Shown here: positions 23,934 to 35,474 of the stretch, piece after piece
Layout of the letters: every line of letters begins with the position of its first letter
How positions within the stretch are numbered: the stretch's first letter is position 1
From: Proales similis
Taxonomy: Eukaryota > Rotifera > Eurotatoria > Ploima > Proalidae
Assembly (NCBI GenBank): GCA_019059635.1
Contig: JAGVRJ010000008.1
Location: 496,001-560,000 of the forward strand
DNA: 64,000 nt
Reading direction: 5' to 3'
Notes under the pieces: model-generated
The model's input: the letters and a program-made list of their open reading frames with translations, nothing else
Told to the model about the DNA's origin: nothing
Database searches by the model: none
Made by a program: the position numbers and the translations under genes

Positions 23934-24802
23934 ATGGCTTGTAACTTACTGCCGCCTGTTCTGCTACTGCTGCCGGTGGCCGTGCTCGCCGCCTGGCAGT
24001 CGGCCGGAATAAACGACTACTCGCGCTACCAAAACGTTCGAAGCACAAGCGACTCGTGCCACCTAAACATTGAATGCCAAGGTTAAAAAAAAGTTGAAAA
24101 AGCTCGCGGCGGATTTCAACTTCAAGCGATTTGCTTTAGGAGGATACGGTTCGAATGTTCCAATCAACTTGCCAATACGCGGCCCCAAAGGCGACACAGG
24201 ACCACCCGGCAGGATGGGTCCGAAGGGAGACCAAGGCGAACCGGGCCTGCCCGGGGTTCCAGGTTTGATGCAGTTTAGCCGTTTTGAGGACACTTTGTCT
24301 TAGAAATTGTAAAACAGCCCGAGATCCGTCTCCGCCTAATTTCTCGGCATTTTTCGCCGGCTTGGAGAACAACACAGGACCGTTCGAGACCGACATGACT
24401 CTGGCATTCACCCGGGTAGTGACCAACTTTGGCAATCACTACAACCCGAGCGAGGGGGTCTACACGGCGCCTTACTCTGGCTTCTACCAGTTCATGATCA
24501 CCATATCGGCCACCGGTCACCAACAGGTATGCCACTGTCAAATAGCTCTGCTTCTTCTTTATTGATGGGCAAGACAGACCAAAACGAAGGCTGGAGTGAG
24601 CGTGATGCGCAACCAGGAGTCACTGATGACCGTCTGGTCCGAGTCGTTTCCGTGGAGCACCACCACTCAGAACGTGATCGTTCACCTAAAGCGCTACGAT
24701 CGAGTCTATCTACGTCTGCAGAGTCGCGCGTCGCATGTTCACGGTTACATGTATTCGAATTTCGGAGGCTACTTGCTTCACGAAGATATAAATATCTACT
24801 AG
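23934..24802 (+). CDS. Secreted collagen-like C1q-domain protein
   Basis: Four exons (23934-24081, 24140-24262, 24318-24526, 24578-24802) give 234 residues. Seen: a signal peptide (MACNLLPPVLLLLPVAVLAA); a short linker with two cysteines; an uninterrupted run of nine Gly-X-Y triplets beginning GPKGDTGPPGRMGPKGDQ; then a C1q globular domain with AFFAGLENNTGPFETD, VVTNFGNHYNPSEGVYTAPYSGFYQF, RNQESLMTVWSESF and the closing SNFGGYLL. Known: C1q/TNF-related proteins form extracellular trimers used as lectins, adipokine-like hormones or synaptic organisers. The collagen part is very short compared with CTRP or adiponectin, closest in layout to C1QL types. The role in this animal is unknown. AATAAA at 24856-24861. 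Confidence 0.93.
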
Positions 24803-25044
24803 AGCCATGTATAACTCCTAGTCTAACTCGTAGTCGTAATTTATAGCCGTGGTCGAATAAAGCGAATAGAAAATGTTCAAATTTTCCTGTTTGAATGCGC
24901 ATGGCACAAGGCGCTGAAGCAAGAGGAGTGTCACGCTCCTGCCCGGATGTGTGTTCGGTTGGGAATGTTTTGTTGCAAAGCGATAGATGGCAAGCGAGTA
25001 GAAAACAGAGAAGGCAGCGAGCTCACAGAGCAAACAGACTAGCC

Positions 25045-26817
25045 ATGGTGCGCACTGGCACAGATTCGAGAAACGACGCCGGCGCCGAGAGCGCAGGCCA
25101 CGGTGAAAGTGGCGACACGATCGGAACAACGCAGGCCGCCACCGTCGAGTCCATCAAGCAAATGGGCGAGTCGATAGGCATCAACAATCTGAGCGAGGAA
25201 GCGTGCAAAGAGCTCGTGGCCGATCTCACGTTTACTATCAAGTCGTTGCTGATGGTATGTGTCTTGCATGATCATATTCCAACTCGCCTCTTAGCTCACA
25301 AACTGTGATGAACTAAAACAGGACGCGATGAAATTCACTCGACGCAGTCGACGAACTCGCCTAATTCCAAGTGACATTGATTTCTCTCTGAAAGCACGCG
25401 GCATGGAGGTAAGTGGCGCGCCATCTAAATCCAGTCTGCCTGGCCAACTAACCGAATGAACCTCTCGGCAGCCGGTCTATGGCTTCGAATCAAGTGAGCC
25501 GGCCCCGTTCAGATGCACGACAAGCACTGGCGCAACCGCCGGTGGCAGGTCGTTGTTCTACACCGAAGACCCGGTTCTTGAGCTTGAAGAGATAATCGCC
25601 AAGAGCTCAGAAGCAGTTCGGCTTCCGAATGATTTCTTCATCAACGCGCACTGGCTGGCCATTGAGGGCGTTCAGCCGACAGTTCCTGAAAACCCGCAAA
25701 TACTCGACGAGCCCAAGCACATGTCCCAAGTGAGCTATTCCTGATCACAAGAGTGTATTGTAGGAGCGTCTAAATTGTTGAAACTGCGCAGCAAATAAGC
25801 CAGCGCGAGACTGGAGTCCGAGCTCTGCCAGAAACGAGCGTCAAGCTCAAGGAGATTATCCCTCACGAGCTCAGCATGGAGCAACAGATCTACTTCAAAG
25901 AGATCACCGAGTCTTGTGTGGGAACCGACGAACAAAAGCGAACTGTGAGCCCAGACTTTTGCTTCTCATTTCACCTTTAACAACAAAGAACCGATTGAAA
26001 GGAAGCGCTGAGCAGCTTGAGCTCAGATCCTGGCCTTCATCAGCTCTTGCCTCGATTCGTCCTGTTCATAAGCGAAGGAGTGCGCGTGAACATCGCCCAG
26101 CTGAACATGCCCATTCTCATCTATCTGATGCGAATGGTCAAGTCGTTGATAGACAACTCGAGTGTTCATCTGGAAAAGTACTTGCACGAGCTCATTCCGG
26201 CCATAATGTCGTGTCAGCTTGGCAAGCAAGTTTGCGCCCGGCCCGAGAGCGATGACCATTTTGCGCTCAGAGACTTCAGCGCCGCCCTGATCAAGCAGAT
26301 AATTCACCGCAACGCGTCCACTCTGAGCAGCCTCCAGCGCCGAGTGGTCGACATCTATCTCAAGTCGATGAAAAATGAGCACACAAGTCTGAGCACCTTG
26401 TACGGCTGCATTGTCGGTCTGGCCGAGCTCGGCAACACTGTGTGCGAGACTTACGTGGCTCCGTTGGCCAAAGAGCTCGGCGAACGCCTCTCGCAGATCT
26501 TGGACAGCACTTCCACAAGCAGCCTTGAACGACTGCCCGCCGAGAAGATTCGCGACGAAGTTGTTAAAATAGTGGCCCAAGTGGTGTTCGCGCGTGCACC
26601 TCAACAGCATCAGCAGCGATCGCACTCACCGAACGCCGAGTTTGAAAATCTGACCGACGAATTCGGAGCTTACTTTGGCGCACAGGTCCACGATCAGTTG
26701 ATGATTATCAGAAGAGAGCGCAGCGCGCCTCACATGGCTCTGAATGCCAGCTCGGTAACTTACGTTCGACCTCAGCGCTCAGTGGCCGGCGATGCGGACG
26801 AGTTTCAACATTTGTAA
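25045..26817 (+). CDS. TAF6: TFIID/SAGA subunit TAF6
   Basis: Five exons (25045-25254, 25322-25408, 25472-25729, 25792-25944, 26002-26817) give 507 residues. Seen: N-terminal histone fold (ESIKQMGESIGINNLSEEAC, then RRTRLIPSDIDFSLKARGME and YGFESSEPAPFR); the linker ending in the family signature HELSMEQQIYFKEITESCVG; and the HEAT-repeat domain with DPGLHQLLPRFVLFISEGVR, IYLMRMVKSLIDN, YLHELIPAIMSC and HFALRDFSAALIKQI. Known: TAF6 pairs with TAF9 in a histone-like dimer inside TFIID and binds the downstream promoter element region. Shorter than the human protein (677 residues) because the long Pro/Ser/Thr tail is missing. The frame starts at the first ATG after a stop-containing leader. AATAAA at 26852-26857, with the next gene starting 170 bases after the stop codon. 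Confidence 0.97.
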
Positions 26818-26987
26818 ATAGAATCGTTTTAATCTTCGGGCTAATGACATGAATAAACATTGTGTAAGGGGGACTAAAGAGTCGAGGCAGCTTCTCGCTT
26901 CAAACGTGCAGGAAGTGAAACACTTGCACTGGTTCTATGCGCTCGCGTTCATTCGTTTCAGGAAAAAAAAGAGTTTGTTAGTTGAAG

Positions 26988-29231
26988 ATGAACAGGGCAG
27001 AGCAGCTATTGGCCTTGGCCTCATCCATTGGCGTGGCGGCCGAACTCAGAGGTAAACCGCGCAATTTTGCCACGTTAAGCAAGAGCTTGAGTCTGATCAA
27101 CGATCCACAGAACTTTGGAAGCGGCCAGAGTTAAACAAAGCGAAAGTCATAAAGCTTTCGGTGTATTGCGGCGCCGCTGGCTGGCTCATATATCGCTGGC
27201 TCTCTCATCAAAGCAGAATAAAACGACCCTTGGCTCAGCAGCAGACAGAACCGCTCATCAAGCCAAGTATCAAGATTTTGTTCGGCACTGTAACGGGCAA
27301 ATCCAAGGTTGGTCTGGTTTTATGCTCTGTCTCTGGTCCAGGTGTGATCGATTATTTACGTGAAGCAACTGGCTGAGCAACTGTTCACCGAATGCAGTCG
27401 CTTGTCAAATTTCGACATTGAACTGCGAGATTTGAAGGACTTTGACCCGGAAGATCAGCTGCCTCTATTGGTAAATTTGGGGCATTTTGTTTCACAATAG
27501 AACTCAATTGAGCTTTTGCAGGCTAAAAGCAAGCCCTGTTTGCTGGTGATTGTGATTTCAACCTACACGGACGGAGTGCCGCCTCCGGACGCAGCCTGGT
27601 TCCACAAATACGTGACCGAGATGGCGATCGATTTCCGCCGAGATCAGCTCAATGAGCTGAAATTCGCCGTCTGCGGCCTTGGCAATTCGCTCTACGAGAA
27701 CAATTTCAACAAGGCGGCGATAGAAATAGACGAGAGTCTGGCCGCTCTTGACGCCAAACGCTTCCGGCCTTTGTACCTGTGCGATGAGAACACAATTAAG
27801 AGTCAGCACGGTGGGCTTGAGGCCGATTTCGACTACTGGCTTAAGCAGCTGATAAGCAACCTGGAGCGGCCGGCTGAACAGGGCGGCTGTTGCAAATCGA
27901 GCGCTTCTTGTTGCAAAAATGAACAAAAGCAAAGCGAAGAACAAGAAGAGAGCGCCGAGTGCTCGAGTGAGGAGAGCGCCATCGAGAGCGAGGCAGAGAT
28001 GGAGAGCGAAGAGAAGCTCATCGACATGGAAGATCTTGGCACGGCAATGCATCGAGCGAAAAAAGAGCAGAAGGAGCCGCGAGAGGCGCGAGAGATGGTC
28101 ACGCCGCAGATCAGAAAGTCGCTGGAAAAGCAAGGCTACAAGATAATCGGCTCTCACTCGGGCGTTAAGCTCTGCAGATGGACAAAGTCTATGCTGAGAG
28201 GTCGAGGCGGCTGCTACAAGCACACGTTCTATGGCATTGAGAGCCATCGCTGCATGGAGACGACGCCGTCGCTCGCCTGCGCAAACAAGTGCGTCTTCTG
28301 CTGGCGTCACCACACCAATCCGGTGGGCACCGAGTGGAAGTGGAAAATGGACAGCGCCGAGAGCATATTTGAACAAGCGCTTCAAAAGCACTGCGCCATG
28401 ATCAACGAGTACAAAGGAGTGCCAGAAGTCAAATCTGAGCGCGTGAGAGAAGCGTTTGAGGTGAAACATTGCGCCTTGTCTCTGGTCGGCGAGCCGATCA
28501 TGTATCCGGAAATAAACCGCTTCATCGAGCTGCTGCATAGCAAACGCATCTCCAGCTTCTTGGTCACAAACGCCCAGTTCCCGGAGGCGATCGAAGCACT
28601 CGAGCCAGTCACGCAGCTCTACGTGAGCGTGGATGCGCCGACTAAAGAAAGCCTGAAGCGAATCGACCGGCCCTTGTTCAAGGATTTCTGGCAGCGCTAC
28701 TTGCAGAGCCTGAAGGCGCTCGGAGTGAAACAGCAGCGAACCGTCTACAGACTCACTTTGGTCAAGGACTGGAACACAGAGCAGGCGCAGCAGTACGCCG
28801 AACTCATCAAACTGGGCAGGCCGGACTTTATCGAAGTGAAAGCGGTCACTTATTGCGGCGAGTCGAATGCCAGCACGCTTACGATGAAGAACGTGCCCTG
28901 GCACCAGGAGGTCATTGAGTTCGTTCGGCTCATTCAGTCGTTCTTGTCAAACGACTATGAGCTCGCCTGTGAGCACAAGCATTCCAACTGCCTCTTGCTG
29001 GCGCATAAAAAGTTCAAAATCGACGGAGAATGGCACACGTTCATCGACTACGAAAGATTCCAAGACCTGTACGAAGAGTTTAAGCAAACTGGCAAGCAGT
29101 TTACATCAATGGACTACATCGCCAAAACGCCCGAATGGGCCCTGTTCGGCTCGCAGCAAGAAGGCTTCGACCCGAACGAGACCAGGCACATGCGCAAGAA
29201 AGTGAACGTCAACGACATATCTGGATGTTGA
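26988..29231 (+). CDS. TYW1: TYW1, radical-SAM wybutosine synthase (4-demethylwyosine synthase)
   Basis: Four exons (26988-27051, 27111-27307, 27366-27470, 27522-29231) give 691 residues. Seen: a short N-terminal hydrophobic segment (SVYCGAAGWLIYRWL), an ER-type anchor as in animal TYW1; a flavodoxin domain starting IKILFGTVTGKSK and continuing STYTDGVPP and VCGLGNSLYENNFNKA; a Cys- and Glu-rich linker; then the radical-SAM domain with GSHSGVKLCRWTKSMLRGRG, the CANKCVFC iron-sulfur motif (CxxxCxxC), LVGEPIMYPEINR, VSVDAPTKESLKRIDRPLFK and YCGESNASTLTM. Known: condenses pyruvate carbons into N1-methylguanosine-37 of tRNA-Phe to form 4-demethylwyosine. The FMN phosphate loop reads GTVTGKSK instead of the common GSQTGTAK, keeping TxTG. 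AATAAA at 29303-29308 and 29325-29330. Confidence 0.98.
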
Positions 29232-29648
29232 AAGTTTTAGTTAACAGGCGGCCTATTCCTCACGCACAGGCCAGCTGAGAGCTCGAGTTTAGCCCAATTT
29301 GTGAATAAACTCAATCGAAGCCGAGAATAAAGAAAAGGGACTTTTTATTCAAGTAGTTCAGATCACGAGAAGCTAAAATATATTTCGAATAAATAGGTTT
29401 AAAATGAATGGCTCAAACTAGAGCCGAATATGATAAAGAGCTGACACCAACAGGTAGGTAGGGCTGAAAGTGGTTTTTGACGCGATAAACCGATAGAAGT
29501 GGGCAGTTTGCTTGTTTGCGGCTAATTCTGGTTTTGTGTGTGTGTGTGGAATGAGGTGATTGAAGAAGTTTCTAGCTAGACCCGAGATTCACGCTGCTTT
29601 CCAATGTGAATAGAGAAAAAGTGCTGAGGGCTAATCAACTGCTGCCAT

Positions 29649-30437
29649 CTAGATCTGATTATGGACTCTGCCGCCCTCTGCTGCTGCTGGAGGTGGATTG
29701 GTGTAGGAAGGTGGCGGCGGCGCGTAGCTCGGCGGCTGATTTTGCTTTACAGAGTTTACGATCCAAACTTGAATGCGAGGCGTTTAGAACTTTGATTGGG
29801 CATCGAGCATGTGGGGTCGCAGGGCCTTACCGATAACGACGATGGCGAGCAGTGCGATTATACAGCCGAGTATGATCATCATCTTGAATAGAACAGATGA
29901 AACAGGTGAACCTTGGAGGAGCGAGGCACGTGATAAGCGTTTACCTTCAAATTTTTCCACCAAAATTTCCGCTTTAACGCTCCGGCGCTCTGCTCGAATT
30001 GAGAAGCTCCCATTTGCAGTGCATCTGTGCAAGTAAAGCAAGACGAGTTAAATCAAGATTGCGGGCGATTGCATTAGCAATGACAAGAGACAAACGATGC
30101 AATGTACCTGCACGATCGTCAAGCTGAGAGAGCTTTTGATCTCGTTCGAGAACTTTGTCCACGTTCATTCGCATGATGTCAACAACCTCGTCGACTTGGG
30201 CCTGGGTCTGCTGAAATCGTTTGTTGGATCTGGACATCAAGCGACGCCGCGTTTTAGAGCCGCTGAGCCGAAAGAGCGTAAGCAAAAGTCAACTCACAGG
30301 TTGGTGGCCGCCTCAGCTGCCGCTTTGTCTGCCGCTGCTTTGGCTTCTGCCTTTGACATGCCGGGTTCTACCCTGAAAATGGAGCAAAAGCGTGGCCAAC
30401 TGCGAATCGAGGAGCACAACGGTCGAGAGGCTTACAT
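29649..30437 (-). CDS. VAMP2: Synaptobrevin/VAMP v-SNARE with proline-rich luminal tail
   Basis: Six exons: 30437-30436 (only the AT of the start codon), 30372-30298, 30229-30108, 30024-29945, 29882-29831, 29767-29649; 149 residues. Seen: an Ala/Lys-rich N-terminus; the R-SNARE helix [20 protein letters not shown] ... [19 protein letters not shown] with the zero-layer Arg; the juxtamembrane [10 protein letters not shown]; the transmembrane helix [20 protein letters not shown]; and a 26-residue tail [20 protein letters not shown] ending in HNQI. Known: pairs with syntaxin and SNAP-25 to fuse synaptic vesicles. The last intron (29830-29768, 63 nt) lies inside the membrane helix; splicing restores VIVWIV as in vertebrate VAMP2. 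Reading through it would give the tail [15 protein letters not shown]. Divergent from IFT70. The symbol means the synaptobrevin group; VAMP1/2/3 cannot be separated. Confidence 0.96.
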
Positions 30438-31375
30438 TTTGTTTTGCGTTCGTTTGGCTGGCTAGAGAGCTGGTGCTTGGTTGATTGGCTCTACAAAGCA
30501 AGAGGATGAGTTTATGGTGGTCGTGAATGAGCTGTTGAATTATGGATTGAAGCAAAGTTTGCGATGATGGCATAATTTATGTGACAATGCAAACGAGTTA
30601 GTCAGCAATGACACACACGCGCACACACAAATGGTTGAAACAGGCGCCTGGCGAATAACCAGCCAACTGAATTATGTAACGGCCGAATCGATAAGTTAGA
30701 CATAATCCCAATGGCCATGTTGCATCCCTATTGCTGATATTTGATTATGCGCGCTTTTTGAAACCTAGCCGACACGAATGTCTTGCTATTGAGAGAAGAA
30801 CATAGAGCGAAGCATTAATCGTCAGTCTGCGCGCCGAATCAGATTTGTGCTCGCTTAGAGTCGAGGGCACCAAGTTGGCATGCCAAGTATTTCGGCCACC
30901 TTGACGCCAATCCTGCCAGACACTTTAATATGCCTGGCTCAGAAGATTTGGCTCTGCTCTTGCGGGAGATATGGATCGGTATCGAATGCAACAACTGACA
31001 AGATGTCTGATAGAGAATGAGGCCTGTTGTCTTTGATGCTTGAAACAGTCTCATGTGCGTTCATTCGTTTGAGACTCGCTCGGGGGGAGACTGGCTTATC
31101 TGGCTGGAGAAATAGAAAAACATGGTGCGTTCAAACGTGTCCTCATTACACAGATAAGACGAGATGTGGGGATTACGTTGTCGATCAAAATTGACCGAAA
31201 AGCGCTAAAGACGAGTTGAGTCAGGGGTAGCATGAGCGGCAGAGAATTGTCTGCGTTGTTATGGCAACCATTCACCGCCGAGCTTAGGAAGCAAGGAATT
31301 CTTTAATCATGAAAATTTGAATTCAACTGTGAACATTGTGGACCGGGCCGAGAGCTTCAAATAGAAACAGGGAAG
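30438..31375. promoter_or_regulatory. Divergent promoter region between synaptobrevin and IFT70
   Basis: 0.9 kb of non-coding DNA between two outward-facing genes. CA-type repeat near 30612-30628. The synaptobrevin 5' leader occupies the left end. No other gene, TATA element or RNA gene recognised. Confidence 0.5.
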
Positions 31376-34029
31376 ATGAGATACGAGCTGAGAGAGGGCG
31401 AAGCGACGAGCACCGTTTATTCTCTGGTATTGCTTTACTTGGTCGATTCCGAGCGAGCGCCATTCTAATTCGATGCTGCACAGATCCGTGACGCGAAATT
31501 CCGCGATGCGATCGACATTCTCAACTATCAGGTTCAAGTGAACAGCAAGGTTGAGCTTTGAAATTTTGCCCAAAAAGGGGCCACAAGTGTCTGATTCGCT
31601 TTGAATTTTTAGTCGCGAGCTGCACTGTCTCTTCTGGCCTACTGCAGCTATCAGATTCAAGACTACGTCAACTCGTCAGATTGCTACGAGCAGCTGGTCG
31701 CTCTCTGTCCCGACCAAGAGCAGTACAAGTTGTACTTTGCCCAGTCGCTTTACAAATGCGGCCTGTACGCAGAGGCCAATCGAACTCTCAGCGAGATTGA
31801 GAGTCGCGAGCTCTTGCCCAACGTGATCTCTTTACAGGCGGCGATCAAATATGCCGAGGACGACATAAAATCTTGCATTGACTTTGTCGATCGCTACCCG
31901 CCTGACGATCCCAACGTGCAGCTCAATAGAGCCTGCATCCTGTTCAAAGTAAGCCACATACGATTCAGTGTGTCTTTTCATTTCTAAATCTCTCTATCTG
32001 TCAAGGAGAACAAGTTCGAAGAGGCAATGGAAGGGTTTAAGAAAGCCTTGCAGACGTTCGGCGGCCGAGCAGGTGAATTGCCTCATTTCCTCTCCTCTTT
32101 TTCTACATCTGGCTAAATCGACTCTCACAAGACATTTCTTACAATTTGGCCATCTGCTTTTACAAACTGCATCAGTACGACATGGCACTGAAGCACATCG
32201 CCGACATAATCGAAAAGGGCATTCGTGAGCATCCAGGTGATCCAGACAACTCAGGCTCTGAGTCCTTTTGGCTTTCTCTTGACAGTTTGAGTTTAAGAAC
32301 TCAGCGTCGGAATGCAAACCGACGGCATCGAGGTGGCCAGTGTGGGCAACACTCTTGTCCTGCACGAGTCGTGTCTTGTCGAAGCGTTCAATCTCAAGTC
32401 GGCCATTCAATTCAACCTCAAGAACAGTGAGTAGACCATGAACGATTCCACTTCACTGGACCCATGTCTAATCGAATGGACAGTGATGGCCGCCAAAGAA
32501 GCGCTCACTGATATGCCACCTCGAGACGAGTCAGAGCTCGATCCAATCACTCTGCACAATCTGGCCATCACAAACATGGACGAGGAGGCCAATTCAAGCT
32601 TCGAGAAACTTCAGTTTCTCATCCAGCAGGACTCGTTCCCCGAGGAGACATTTCCGAATCTCTGCTTTCTCTACGTCAAATATTCATTCTACGACGTGTT
32701 GGCCGACGTAATAGCCGAGAACGGGCATTTGTGCTCGCGCTACCTCACGCCGGTAGGTTCTAAGTTCTCTTGGCCACAGGCCTGATCTCATTCGAACCGT
32801 CTATTTGTCTCTATCAAGTATGAATATGAATTTCTGGAGGCGAAAATAACGCAGCAAACATCGCCAGAAGAAGCTTACCGCAAACTAGAGAGCATGGGAC
32901 AAAAGCAAATCGAAACTCTGCGTCGATTGACAAAAGATGTAAGTGTCAGTGTTGAACGCTTCTGGCCCTTTTTTGAATGTGAAATTTGTCGCAGATGCAA
33001 GGCGTAAAGAAAAACAGCCGCCAAGACCAGGTGAAGCGCACCCTGCTCGAATACGACGAAACGCTGGAGAAGTGAGTGGCCAATATTGGACTCTGTGGAG
33101 CTCATTTGCTTCAAAATTTCCAAGGTACATACCGATCCTGATGGCGCAGGCGAGCATTTACTGGGACATGAAGAACTACGCGGCGATGGAGAAAATCTTT
33201 CACAAATCGGTCGAGTTCTGCAGCGATCACGACGTTTGGCGTTTGAACGTGGGCCACGTGCTTTTCATGCAAGACAATAGCAAATACAAGGACGCGATCG
33301 GATTCTACGAGCCAATAGTCAAAAAGCACTATGACAACGTAAGTCTCTTAAATCATCAATCTGGGCCGGTTCGGTTCATTTAGATTTGAAAACAGATTCT
33401 GAACGTTAGCCCGATCGTTCTGGCCAACTTGTGTGTGACTTACATCATGAACAGCTTGAACGAAGAGGTAAGGCAGCATGGTCATGGGCTTGGAAGTCGT
33501 TGGCATTTAATCTCGTACGGCAAAAGGCCGAAGAGCTGATGAGGAAAATCGAGCGCGAAGAAGACCACGAGGCAATGAACAATCCGGAAAGGAAACTTTA
33601 CCATCTTTGCATAGTCAATCTGGTTATCGGGTACGAGCCGTTTTGCCTGCCAGTTGAGCTCAAATAGAATTAAGATTCGTTTGACTTAGAACCTTGTACT
33701 GCGCCAAAGGCAACTACGAGTTCGGCATTAGTCGTGTGATGAAGAGTCTCGAGCCCTACAACAAGAAGCTTGGCACCGACACATGGTTCTACACAAAGCG
33801 GTGCTTTCTGGCTTTGTTTGAGAACATGGCCAAACAGATATTGATCATGAAGGACCCGTTCATAGCCGAAGTTGCACAGTTCTTGGCCGACTGTGAAGGC
33901 CACGGACGCAACGTCAAAGCCAATGTGGAGACGCCCATGGACCGCGATCCCCTCCATCCAGGACGAAACACGGTCGCTTATGAAGCGCGATACCTTCGAT
34001 GGCTCCTCTACGAACTTGTTCAGTACTAA
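31376..34029 (+). CDS. IFT70: IFT70/TTC30 (DYF-1/fleer), intraflagellar transport B subunit
   Basis: Thirteen exons with introns of 53-66 nt give 649 residues, against about 665 in vertebrate TTC30. Exon starts: 31376, 31484, 31613, 32006, 32132, 32298, 32484, 32819, 32995, 33125, 33396, 33527, 33690; every junction keeps frame. Seen: successive TPR helices with family blocks RAALSLLAYCSYQIQDYVNS, YKLYFAQSLYKCGLYAEA, LQAAIKYAEDD, ISYNLAICFYKLHQYDMALK, VGNTLVLHESCLVEAFNLKS, LTDMPPRDESELDPITLHN, YIPILMAQASIYWDMKNYA, FCSDHDVWRLNVGHVLFMQ, IGFYEPIVKKHYDN and NYEFGISRVMKSLEPYNKKL. Known: part of the IFT-B complex that carries tubulin-modifying and other cargo along cilia. Start is the first ATG before the conserved TAxVYxLI segment (here TSTVYSLIRDAKF). 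AATAAA at 34160-34165, with HACD starting 282 bases after the stop. Confidence 0.97.
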
Positions 34030-34311
34030 CACCTTGCCACTGGAGATGTTGATCTCCTTGGTTTCCAAACACTCCCCAATTCTCTTTTCATCTCTTTTTA
34101 TTTATGTTTTGTTTCGTAGGCCAATGCCCTTTTGAGAGATTGGCGGCATTCAAAAATGCAATAAACTTGCGTTAAATCACTGTCACTGTTAACAAAGTTC
34201 TGTTTCAGCGATTCAGTCGCCGTTCTTTTCGTCAACCATTTAGACTCGAGCAGCATCTAGATCCCAACTTTCAGAAGCCAGCCGATTCTTGGCAAAAATC
34301 TTGAGGTTGAA

Positions 34312-35259
34312 ATGCTTAAAAAAACTTATCTCTTGGCCTACAACTTCTTCTCATCAGTCGGGTGATCAGTCTTTTTTGTCAAGTTGTCGTCTAAATTCAA
34401 TTTGTTTGATCATACTCTATCGCTTTAAGATGGTTCTACGTGCTCTATCTAGCGATTAGTGCCTTGATTGAATCGCGATCCATCTATGGGGCTGTAAGAG
34501 ATCCCTTGCAGATTCTGCTCGTCTCCGCAAGCCTTGAAGTGCTTCACGCGGCCACCAAACTTGTTCCCTCAAATCCGCTCGTCGTTCTGCCCCAAGTTCT
34601 CATCAGGTATCTGGTGCTTGTGGTCGTCAATCGCTTTCCCCAGGTCTGTTTTTTTCAACTCTTCGATTCATTTCACTCCAAGCTTGACTGGTCATTAAGG
34701 CCCAGAATTCGGTCGCGTTTCAAACTCTAGCTTTGTGTTGGGCACTTTCCGAGTCGACTCGCTACAGCTACTACTCGCTCTCCCTTCTAGGCCAAGATTG
34801 GTATCCTCTCAAATGGTGCCGGTAAGCAGCAGGCTTTGCTACATGAGATCAGAGTTGAACGCTCGATTTTCACTGAATGATTTGCAGCTACAGCTTCTTC
34901 GTCGTTCTCTACCCCCTCGGAGCCCTGGTAACGTCAGACAACCGCCACTCACGCGTTCGCTCAGCGCCTGATTCTAGTAATTAGGCCGAAGCGGGCTGCC
35001 TTGTGCTTGCAGCAGCCCAAGTCTATGGTATGACGTCGCGACGGTCCTATTCAATTAACTTGCCGAATCCGTTTAACATATCGTTCGATTTTTTCTACTT
35101 CCTCTGCGTTTGGATAGCCGCCTATGTGCCAGGTAAATTGAAATGCTACATTGCCAAAAGGGCCGATACTTAATTGAACGCACAGGATTCCCGCCCATGT
35201 ATCGGCACATGATTAAGCAGAGAAATAAATATCTGTTGGGCAAATCAAAAGCTCAATGA
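34312..35259 (+). CDS. HACD: HACD/PTPLA very-long-chain 3-hydroxyacyl-CoA dehydratase
   Basis: Six exons (34312-34361, 34430-34643, 34700-34821, 34888-34927, 34985-35132, 35186-35259) give 215 residues, the core length of the family without an N-terminal CS domain. Seen: LLAYNFFSSVGWFYVLYLAI, QILLVSASLEVLHAATKLVPS, ALCWALSESTRYSYYSLSLL, the catalytic-type segment VVLYPLGALAE with Tyr and Glu seven residues apart, SINLPNPFNISFDFFYFLC, and the C-terminal FPPMYRHMIKQRNKY. Known: the third step of fatty-acid elongation in the ER membrane, removing water from 3-hydroxyacyl-CoA; a six-helix membrane protein. Basic LLGKSKAQ at the end may act as an ER-retention tail. The exon-3 start could be 34700 or 34706; both keep frame. 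AATAAA at 35331-35336. Confidence 0.95.
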
Positions 35260-35474
35260 ACTGCCTCTTCCGGTACGACACCATGAACCAGAACGCCTGA
35301 GCTATAATTTTGAACTCGAAGAGACAGTGTAATAAACTCTGAAGCGCAGCTTGTTATTAACTGGCCGATGTTGGGCAAGATTGAATGGGCCCACGCAACT
35401 GGGAGAGGGTATTTATTGGAGATGATCTAGCGCCAAAGCTCTCAATCAAGTATTTGAAGATTATTTTGGCCATC

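Noticed and set aside
26023-26625. Minus-strand open frame of 200 codons
   Set aside because: Antisense shadow of the TAF6 HEAT-domain exon.
27558-28904. Long minus-strand open frame of 448 codons
   Set aside because: It lies exactly opposite the strongly conserved TYW1 coding exon; codon bias on the real strand produces it. No domain seen.
35385-35474. Upstream in-frame ATG of the peptide precursor
   Set aside because: The added residues would bury the signal peptide; the ATG at 35475 directly precedes a typical signal sequence.
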